Positions 1 to 4,420 of a stretch of DNA of 5,596 bases are shown here, one piece after another. This DNA is from Candidatus Woesearchaeota archaeon (GTDB taxonomy: Archaea; Nanobdellota; Nanobdellia; CSSed11-243R1). A model generated the notes under the pieces. That model saw only the letters and a list, made by a program, of their open reading frames with translations. It searched no databases and had not been told where the DNA came from. The stretch is taken from contig SLLY01000055.1 in the NCBI GenBank assembly GCA_007133845.1, positions 1-5,596 on the forward strand, given 5' to 3'. A program made the translations under genes and the position numbers. Position 1 is the first letter of the stretch. The number at the start of each line of letters is the position of its first letter.

Positions 1-85
1 CATTATTTTTTATTCTTTTTATTAATAACAATTCTTTATTTTCGTTTATAACAAAAGATTTTACTGAAATTCCAGTTTTATTCAT
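1..85 (-). CDS. Probable Nudix hydrolase, N-terminal fragment (runs off left edge)
   Basis: Reading leftward from an ATG at 85-83, 28 codons stay open to the window edge. They begin MNKTGISVKSFVINENKELL and continue LIKRIKNN. This is the usual first beta hairpin of a Nudix fold: a strand (ISVKSFVI), a turn with Asn/Lys (NENKE), then a strand ending in LLLIKR. The Nudix box itself would lie beyond the edge and cannot be seen, so neither substrate nor activity can be judged. The start is well constrained. The frame upstream meets a TAG at 122-124 with no other ATG, GTG or TTG between, and a TATA-like box sits about 28 bases before the ATG, which suggests a leaderless mRNA. The gene lies 3' of the 5S rRNA on the same strand. 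The family call rests on only 28 residues and is moderately sure. Confidence 0.6.
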   Translation of the reverse strand, partial: MNKTGISVKSFVINENKELLLIKRIKNN

Positions 86-108
86 ATTTAAATATAATTT
101 TTTTATGT

Positions 109-118
109 TATTAAATAT
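109..118 (-). promoter_or_regulatory. TATA-like box for the left-edge Nudix gene
   Basis: On the minus strand the sequence ATATTTAATA is centred about 28 bases before the ATG at 85. This is the spacing expected for an archaeal TATA box driving a leaderless transcript. A second AT-rich stretch directly before the ATG (86-96) is too close to act as the TATA box. The background is so AT-rich that chance matches are likely. Confidence 0.4.
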
Positions 119-144
119 TGTCTAATATGTGAGAAATTTCCATG

Positions 145-154
145 TTAAAATAAA
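145..154 (-). terminator. Oligo-T terminator after 5S rRNA
   Basis: Immediately after the 3' end of the 5S gene the minus strand reads TTTATTTTAA. Archaeal RNA polymerase can terminate on short T runs without a hairpin, so this is a plausible end for the 5S transcript. The call rests on position and base composition only. Confidence 0.4.
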
Positions 155-274
<120 letters not shown>

Positions 275-292
275 TATTAATTAGTCAATTTA

Positions 293-301
293 ATTTAAAA
301 A
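293..301 (-). promoter_or_regulatory. Candidate TATA box for the 5S rRNA gene
   Basis: In the 36 bases between the dys stop and the 5S rRNA, the minus strand has CTTTTTAAATTAA. The TTTAAATT part is centred about 22-24 bases before the first 5S nucleotide. That fits an archaeal TATA box giving a transcript that starts at or near the mature 5' end. The T run in the same stretch could instead, or also, terminate the dys transcript; the sequence does not separate the two roles. Confidence 0.4.
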
Positions 302-310
302 GGTTTTGGT

Positions 311-1255
311 TTATTTTATGAAAGAATAAATTAAAGGTAAAAGTATTGTAGCATCTCCAGGTATTGTTATTTGTTTTGCATTTTCTTTTACCTTACCCCA
401 AGAAATTGCTTCTTTTACTCTTGCCCCTGAAAGTGAACCATCCCATTCGACAGCAGTAGTTATTTGTACTGCATAATCTAATCCATCTATAAATTGATTC
501 CACCAAATAACATGATGTTTGGAAATTCCACCTCCGAGCATTAAAGCTCCTGTTTTTTTAGCGGAATAAACTATGTCGGACAATAAATGCTCGTCTTCAA
601 ATATATTTATTTTAAAATCTTTGTGGGTCTGCCAAAAAAGCCATAATTGACTTCCAAAAGCACCATCCGTTAATCCAGGAATAAAAATAGGTATTTTATT
701 TTTCCAAGCCCAATACAAAATAGATTCTTCTGACTTTTCATCATCTTTTATAGATTCTCCAATCTTCCAAAGCAAATCTCTAGTATTCCATTCCTTTCTC
801 TCTTCATATAAATTATTTAAAATTGGTTGTATTTTTTCTTCTAAAATAATACCATAACATTCATTTGGGATAAAAACATCTCCTAATCTATTTATTCCTT
901 TTTGATGTAATTCATCATCATTTGCAGAGAAACTGCCTTGGTAATATTCTTTCCAAAGTCTTGCTAAATCATGGTCTATTGTTCCACATGTTGTAATTAT
1001 TACATCGACTTTTTTTTCCTTAATCATGTCCTTTATTATTCCTCTTGTTCCTGTCGAAACAATGCAAGCAGGAAATGAAAAAAATTTTGTACAATCTTTA
1101 TCTTCAATCATTTCTTTAAAAACAGTGGCACCATCATGAAGCATTTTTGAAGAGAACCCACTATCTCCAAACTGACTAATTAAATCATCAACCGTTTGTT
1201 TTTCTTTTATTTCTATGTCTTTAATTGGCTTCATACAATCACACATAATTTTCAT
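311..1255 (-). CDS. dys: Deoxyhypusine synthase
   Basis: The 314-residue product matches deoxyhypusine synthase, which uses NAD and spermidine to transfer an aminobutyl group to a lysine of translation factor aIF5A. Visible hallmarks are STGTRG at 67-72 and TTCGTIDHDLAR at 88-99 (NAD-binding region), GLTDGAFGSQ at 194-203, GGGISKHH at 241-248, and TTAVEWDGSLSGA at 266-278. The catalytic-lysine motif EAISWGK lies at 282-288, with Lys288 matching the lysine that carries the enzyme-imine intermediate (Lys329 in human). Length and motif spelling fit the archaeal form. The gene lies 10 bases after the dph6 stop on the same strand, so co-transcription is likely. Where the human enzyme has Asp316 in DGSDSGA, this protein has Leu275 (DGSLSGA); I believe this is common in archaeal members. 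No Shine-Dalgarno is obvious. ATG codons at residues 4 and 8 (the latter at 1234) are alternative starts; MKPIKDIEI from residue 8 resembles usual archaeal N-termini. A DHS-like polyamine enzyme such as homospermidine synthase is the main alternative. Confidence 0.93.
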   Translation of the reverse strand: MKIMCDCMKPIKDIEIKEKQTVDDLISQFGDSGFSSKMLHDGATVFKEMIEDKDCTKFFSFPACIVSTGTRGIIKDMIKEKKVDVIITTCGTIDHDLARLWKEYYQGSFSANDDELHQKGINRLGDVFIPNECYGIILEEKIQPILNNLYEERKEWNTRDLLWKIGESIKDDEKSEESILYWAWKNKIPIFIPGLTDGAFGSQLWLFWQTHKDFKINIFEDEHLLSDIVYSAKKTGALMLGGGISKHHVIWWNQFIDGLDYAVQITTAVEWDGSLSGARVKEAISWGKVKENAKQITIPGDATILLPLIYSFIK

Positions 1256-1265
1256 TTTATAAACA

Positions 1266-1949
1266 TTATTTTTTTATTAGCTTTACTTCTTGTATGTCTA
1301 AATGTCCTGAATTATTTTTCCATTTTTTCAATGCGCGCAATATTTTTATTCTTTTTTTGAATATAGGTCCATCACAAACAAAAGTTTCATATTCTCCGCC
1401 TTCTCCAGCCATATGAACTTTATATTTTTGATTTAATTTTTTCAATTTATCGAATGTATCTTTGTTTAAGCTCTTTCCAAGCCAATCTTTTGTTAAACCT
1501 TCTGCATAAACACCGACTATCTTAATTTTAAATCCCGAATCTACTAATTCTTTCATATACTTTTCTGGATTTAATTTCCATAAGGGATTAATACTTTTTA
1601 AATCAAGAGACTCACATATTTTTTTTATTCTTTTTCTTTGATAGTCAGATTCTATTGCGCCAGAAACAACCCCTTCTATTTTATATTTTTTCTTTATTTT
1701 TTTTAATGCATTTTCTATATCTTTTAATTCTAATTCTTTAATCCCTTCTGTTTTAAAAATTTCAATTGGTATTTCTATAGCTTTAGCTTGAATTTTTACC
1801 CATTTTATATTTGGAGTATGAAACATGTAACTTTCTGGATTATTAGACATAAATGTAACTAAACAAGGTATATCATGCCCCATTTTTTTAGCTAAATATA
1901 GAGCATAATTGGAATCTTTTGCACCAGAGTATAAAATACAGACTTTCAT
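1266..1949 (-). CDS. dph6: Diphthine--ammonia ligase (Dph6, PP-loop ATPase)
   Basis: The 227-residue product is a Dph6-family PP-loop ATP pyrophosphatase. Dph6 catalyses the last step of diphthamide formation, the ATP-dependent amidation of diphthine on a histidine of elongation factor aEF2, in the cytoplasm. The PP-loop is YSGAKDS at 7-13. Two family signatures follow: GAIESDYQR at 97-105 leading to INPLW at 120-124, and GEGGEYETFVCDGP at 182-195. Size agrees with archaeal single-domain Dph6, which lacks the extra C-terminal domain of the eukaryotic enzyme. The usual PP-loop is SGGKDS; here the second Gly is Ala10, a mild change. The ATG start is followed at once by the core strand MKVCILYSG, so there is no room for a later start. 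The gene is divergent from the Nudix gene at 1985 and is the first gene of a dph6-dys unit. A TATA-like box about 27 bases upstream suggests leaderless translation. Confidence 0.93.
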   Translation of the reverse strand: MKVCILYSGAKDSNYALYLAKKMGHDIPCLVTFMSNNPESYMFHTPNIKWVKIQAKAIEIPIEIFKTEGIKELELKDIENALKKIKKKYKIEGVVSGAIESDYQRKRIKKICESLDLKSINPLWKLNPEKYMKELVDSGFKIKIVGVYAEGLTKDWLGKSLNKDTFDKLKKLNQKYKVHMAGEGGEYETFVCDGPIFKKRIKILRALKKWKNNSGHLDIQEVKLIKK

Positions 1950-1954
1950 AAAGA

Positions 1955-1963
1955 TTTATTAAA
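1955..1963 (+). promoter_or_regulatory. TATA-like box for the Nudix gene at 1985
   Basis: TTTATTAAA is centred about 26 bases before the ATG at 1985, the position expected for a leaderless archaeal transcript. It shares the 35-base divergent gap with the dph6 promoter, so the two pre-initiation complexes would overlap and may compete. Confidence 0.45.
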
Positions 1964-1971
1964 CTTAATTG

Positions 1972-1981
1972 ATTAATAATA
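1972..1981 (-). promoter_or_regulatory. TATA-like box for dph6-dys
   Basis: On the minus strand TATTATTAAT is centred about 27 bases before the dph6 ATG at 1949, which suits a leaderless dph6-dys mRNA. The box lies close to the presumed start of the opposite transcript. The match to an ideal TTTAWATA is moderate. Confidence 0.4.
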
Positions 1982-1984
1982 GTT

Positions 1985-2401
1985 ATGATAAAGTGGGCAG
2001 TAGGTATTCTTCAAAAAGATGGATACGTTCTTATAGGAAAATTGAAAAGAGAGAATCCATTGATTCCTAGAATGAGTTGGACATTTCCATTTAAAAAAGT
2101 TCAGGATGGAGAATCTCCAAGAAAAACAATTAAAAAGCTTTTCTCTGAAGAGATGGGTTTAAGTATAGATGTAAAAAGACATCTCATAAAATATAATCCT
2201 TCTGAAAATCCGCGAGTTGAAAAATATTTTTACGAATTAAAATGCAATTATGGAAACCCTATTTCTTCAAAAGAATTTTCAAAATTTATATGGGTAAAAC
2301 CCAGACAAGTTTTAAAATATTTTGAAACTTCGATAAGTAAAGAGATAATAGATTACTTAGACTTTATGGAAAAAAAAGGTAAGGGTATAATTATAAATTG
2401 A
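1985..2401 (+). CDS. Nudix-family protein with degenerate Nudix box
   Basis: The 138-residue product has the Nudix fold pattern: a first strand MIKWAVGILQKDGYVLIGKL, then SWTFPFKKVQDGESP leading into the box helix, and a late FIWVKP strand. The consensus box is Gx5Ex7REUxEExGU. Here the aligned residues are Lys37 for the first Gly, Glu43 (kept), Lys51 for Arg, Leu52 for the Glu of RE, then Phe53, Glu55, Glu56, Gly58 and Leu59 (kept). The Glu of RE normally helps bind the catalytic metal, so its loss as Leu52 suggests weak, altered or absent hydrolase activity; Glu55 and Glu56 remain. Nudix enzymes usually cleave nucleoside-diphosphate-linked compounds, and no substrate can be named here. The gene is divergent from dph6 with a 35-base gap. 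Its TGA stop abuts the stop of the convergent PAC2 gene with no bases between. The start ATG is supported by a TATA-like box 26 bases upstream and by the first beta strand beginning at residue 2. Confidence 0.8.
   Translation: MIKWAVGILQKDGYVLIGKLKRENPLIPRMSWTFPFKKVQDGESPRKTIKKLFSEEMGLSIDVKRHLIKYNPSENPRVEKYFYELKCNYGNPISSKEFSKFIWVKPRQVLKYFETSISKEIIDYLDFMEKKGKGIIIN
2370..2377 (-). terminator. T8 run, candidate terminator for the PAC2 transcript
   Basis: Eight consecutive T residues on the minus strand lie 25-32 bases past the PAC2-gene stop codon. There is no intergenic space, so this candidate oligo-T terminator sits inside the last codons of the convergent Nudix gene, as the A run encoding its EKK residues. 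Confidence 0.4.
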
Positions 2402-3133
2402 TTACCCTATGTATGTCTTACCTGGTTTGCTACTTGAATTTTTAAGTGTTTTTGCTTTTTCAATCATATTCCAAATTTTCTTTTCAAATTCCTCAGATTG
2501 AGCTTCTAAATTTTTAACATCCACTTTTATTTTGTGGGTTTTATTTAGTAATTTTATTATGCTCGAAGCTGCTGCACCATCTGGATAATTTGTATGAGCT
2601 TCAGCCATCAAAACTATGCATGGTATTTTTTGTATTTTGGCTTGTGTTAATAATGATGCGGAAACGCCTACAATAATCCCACTTTGTAATGCTTTTGCGT
2701 TTTTTCCAAACCCTTTTTCAAAAAATTTGGGTTTATTACTAACCCAATACGTATTTGAATCTACGGGCTCTTTTGGCACAGCTATACCTTCTAAAGAAAT
2801 TATTTCTTTTATGTTATTATTTTTTGAAAAATCTACAATTGATCTAGCTAAGGAATTTGCCATTTTTTGCGGCATTGGAAGTTCTGATACAAATATAAGA
2901 AAACTTTGTTTACCTTCTTTAAAATGATATATCCTTATTGGTGTTTTTATTTTACCATTCACTAAAAGAGTTATCGGAGGAAATTCAGGTACGTCTACAT
3001 GCCCCACTACTTTTGCATTTTTTTGTTCCGCTATATATTCTGCAGCAAGAGTACCTACTAAACCAATTCCTTGAAAACCTTCTAATATTACAGAATTTTT
3101 TGGAATTTTTCCATCGAAAATTATTTCAACCAC
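2402..3133 (-). CDS. PAC2-family protein, proteasome assembly chaperone homologue
   Basis: The 243-residue product belongs to the archaeal PAC2 family, related to eukaryotic proteasome-assembly chaperones and archaeal Pba proteins. Characteristic segments are ILEGFQGIGLVGTLAAEYI at 16-34, HVDVPEFPP at 45-53, a SLEGIA strand at 113-118, GIIVGVSASLL at 152-162, and LMAEAHTNYPDGAAAS at 175-190. Residues about 206-230 look like a charged helix. The tail ends GKTYIG: the Tyr is third from the end, not second as in the HbYX motif that docks in proteasome alpha-ring pockets, so it is at best HbYX-like. The start codon is GTG. A TAA lies six codons upstream in frame, no other start lies between, and GGTGAT just before it can pair with the 16S 3' end. 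The permease gene ends 29 bases upstream on the same strand. Assembly or activation of the 20S proteasome is known for some relatives and is inferred here. Confidence 0.85.
   Translation of the reverse strand: MVEIIFDGKIPKNSVILEGFQGIGLVGTLAAEYIAEQKNAKVVGHVDVPEFPPITLLVNGKIKTPIRIYHFKEGKQSFLIFVSELPMPQKMANSLARSIVDFSKNNNIKEIISLEGIAVPKEPVDSNTYWVSNKPKFFEKGFGKNAKALQSGIIVGVSASLLTQAKIQKIPCIVLMAEAHTNYPDGAAASSIIKLLNKTHKIKVDVKNLEAQSEEFEKKIWNMIEKAKTLKNSSSKPGKTYIG
2439..2460 (+). terminator. Three T5 runs, candidate terminator for the Nudix transcript
   Basis: Three T5 runs at 2439-2443, 2449-2453 and 2456-2460 begin 38 bases after the Nudix stop. They lie inside the antisense of the PAC2 gene's C-terminal coding region. 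Clustered oligo-T on the transcribed side is the typical archaeal termination signal. No hairpin was seen. Confidence 0.35.
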
Positions 3134-3136
3134 AAT

Positions 3137-3142
3137 ATCACC
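3137..3142 (-). promoter_or_regulatory. Shine-Dalgarno site deciding the GTG start of the PAC2 gene
   Basis: The minus strand reads GGTGAT, then three bases, then GTG. GGTGAT is part of the archaeal anti-Shine-Dalgarno complement GGAGGTGATC. It supports GTG at 3133-3131 as the start. It is the only clear Shine-Dalgarno I see in the window; the other promoted genes look leaderless. Confidence 0.55.
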
Positions 3143-3162
3143 AATTTCTTAAATATTTTTTA

Positions 3163-4311
3163 CTATATAAAACCTAACAAATGAAATGTTTGATAAAAAA
3201 TCCCTCCAATAAAAACTAAAGCAGATAATACAATCAAAAATGTTCCTCCCGGTACTACATATTCAGGTTTCCTTTTTCCTTTTTTTCTAGCATTATAGAC
3301 CAAGAAGCATGAAAGAATTCCGGTTAATCCTCCTGCATATGTGCCTGTAAAAGCCAATGCATCAACAAAACCAGGGTCTACAAAAAATACTACAAATAAA
3401 GGAAGAAAACATACAATTATCCAAGAAATTCTTTTATCTATTTTTAAGTCTAATGAAAAAACATGTTTCATTACTAAACCCAATGCCAAAAATCCTGTTG
3501 CCATAGCTAGTATTGCAACAATCGTTCCAAAAACATTTTTTATGCCTGATAAAGATTGTGTTGCTATTTCAGCTACACTAGAACCATAAACCCCTACAAC
3601 AGTAAACGAAAATAATGCATACAATCCAATACAGATGAAGGTAGCAAAAATTATAGCTAAAAACATTTTATTTTTTTGCTTTTTTAAGAGCATTTCAACT
3701 TCTGGTATTACAGAATAACCTAAACAAGCAAACAATATAACTCCGTATGGAACCATTGCTTTTGAAAAATCAACATAATCTAGATTGGACATCTGAACTT
3801 CTGGAAGTAGTCCTAAAATTATTACAAAAAGTATCAAAATTAAAAGGGTTGATAAAATAAGTCCTATGATAGATATCGATTCAAGTCCGTAATATATGAT
3901 AGGTGCAGCAAAAGCAAAAAATATGAGTGTATAAATAAGAGGGGGATGAATTCCAACAAGGTGTGCTACAGAAGAACCAATACCAACAAGATAAGCAGTT
4001 AAAGCACCGAATATTCCAATAACCATTGAAATAAACATAAGCCATTTACCTCCTCTTCCAAGATATCTATCCGCTAATCCAATAAACTGAGATTCTTCTT
4101 TTGTTCTAAGAACAACCTCTCCCATGTAAAGCGTCATAAGCGTTACAAAAATACCTAAAACAATTAAATGAATTAATCCTATTGAAAAACCGGATTGAGC
4201 GATTGCATAAGGTATTCCAAAAACTCCGGCTCCTATGATTGTGCCTACAATTAATGCAACAGCAGTAAAGAAAATTAAACCATCTTTTGATTTTTTTTTA
4301 TTGATAACCAT
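3163..4311 (-). CDS. Amino-acid permease, APC superfamily (Trp/Tyr permease-like)
   Basis: The 382-residue product is an integral membrane protein with about 11 predicted helices, roughly 11-40, 43-65, 88-115, 124-141, 146-169, 185-205, 217-241, 256-284, 295-312, 318-339 and 354-378. The first helix carries GTIIGAGVFGIPYA at 23-36, the broken-helix glycine motif of APC-superfamily transporters. The spelling and length best fit the tryptophan/tyrosine permease (aromatic amino acid) branch, which normally imports an amino acid with a cation; the substrate cannot be read from sequence. Other visible points are Glu65 after the second helix and the charged loop ARKKGKRKP at 341-349, probably cytoplasmic by the positive-inside rule. 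The gene ends in TAG. Its start ATG is followed by a short lysine-rich N-terminus (INKKKSKD), and ATTTAA is centred about 25 bases upstream. It lies upstream of the PAC2 gene on the same strand and is divergent from orc1/cdc6. Confidence 0.85.
   Translation of the reverse strand: MVINKKKSKDGLIFFTAVALIVGTIIGAGVFGIPYAIAQSGFSIGLIHLIVLGIFVTLMTLYMGEVVLRTKEESQFIGLADRYLGRGGKWLMFISMVIGIFGALTAYLVGIGSSVAHLVGIHPPLIYTLIFFAFAAPIIYYGLESISIIGLILSTLLILILFVIILGLLPEVQMSNLDYVDFSKAMVPYGVILFACLGYSVIPEVEMLLKKQKNKMFLAIIFATFICIGLYALFSFTVVGVYGSSVAEIATQSLSGIKNVFGTIVAILAMATGFLALGLVMKHVFSLDLKIDKRISWIIVCFLPLFVVFFVDPGFVDALAFTGTYAGGLTGILSCFLVYNARKKGKRKPEYVVPGGTFLIVLSALVFIGGIFYQTFHLLGFI
3164..3172 (-). promoter_or_regulatory. 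TATA-like box for the PAC2 gene, overlapping the permease 3' end
   Basis: On the minus strand TTTTATATA is centred about 35 bases before the PAC2 GTG. It would place transcription start about 9 bases before the GTG, just including the GGTGAT site. The box lies within the last codons of the permease gene (GGT TTT ATA TAG), so PAC2 may have its own promoter even though the spacing allows read-through. Confidence 0.4.
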
Positions 4312-4333
4312 AATTTAATATTCACTCATATGC

Positions 4334-4339
4334 TTAAAT
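4334..4339 (-). promoter_or_regulatory. TATA-like box for the permease gene
   Basis: On the minus strand AACATTTAAGC carries ATTTAA centred about 25 bases before the ATG at 4311. It is preceded by an A-rich stretch that could serve as the BRE. The spacing suggests a leaderless permease mRNA. Confidence 0.45.
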
Positions 4340-4364
4340 GTTTTTCTGAAAAAAAATTAACAAA

Positions 4365-4382
4365 AAAATTCAGCAGAATTTT
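4365..4382. repeat. 7-base inverted repeat with 4-base centre
   Basis: AAAATTC, a centre of AGCA, then GAATTTT form a perfect 7-base inverted repeat. It lies just before the orc1/cdc6 TATA-like box at 4388-4397. It could be an operator or a binding site for a dimeric regulator or for the initiator itself. A chance palindrome of this length is easy in such AT-rich DNA. Confidence 0.35.
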
Positions 4383-4387
4383 AGTAA

Positions 4388-4397
4388 TAAATATAAA
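4388..4397 (+). promoter_or_regulatory. TATA-like box for orc1/cdc6
   Basis: TAAATATAAA is centred about 28 bases before the ATG at 4421, which places transcription start at or just before that ATG. The upstream in-frame TTG at 4406 is only about 13 bases from the box centre, so it would lie outside the transcript. This box is the main reason for preferring ATG 4421. Confidence 0.5.
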
Positions 4398-4420
4398 CCT
4401 AGAGGTTGTCCAATAAAGAT

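Larger units (their letters stand above)
4312..4420. other. AT-rich divergent region upstream of orc1/cdc6, possible origin-proximal DNA
   Basis: These 109 bases separate the divergently read permease and orc1/cdc6 genes. They hold the two TATA-like boxes, runs of eight and seven A (from 4349 and 4362), and a 7-base inverted repeat. Archaeal origins often lie next to orc1/cdc6, and AT-rich runs could serve as an unwinding element. I see no copy of a classical origin recognition box with its G run and TTCCA/TGGAA arms, so an origin here is only a possibility. Confidence 0.25.

Noticed and set aside
86..154. Small RNA or tRNA between the 5S rRNA and the left-edge Nudix gene
   Set aside because: The stretch is plain AT-rich sequence with no cloverleaf, C/D-box pair or GC-rich stem; it is better explained as a terminator plus promoter.
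2616..3177. Plus-strand open frames of 79 and 103 codons opposite the PAC2 gene
   Set aside because: They are antisense to a gene with clear family motifs, their translations lack domain-like character, and no promoter or start signal stands out.
3341..3589. Plus-strand open frame opposite the permease
   Set aside because: It is the antisense shadow of hydrophobic permease codons and has no recognisable motif.
4344..4382. TTCTGAA and TTCAGCAGAA as a pair of origin repeats
   Set aside because: The match is short and imperfect, there is no G run as in known origin recognition boxes, and only one longer palindrome is convincing.
4406..4420. TTG at 4406 as the orc1/cdc6 start
   Set aside because: It lies only about 13 bases from the TATA-like box centre and adds five residues before the usual family start MGLFD.
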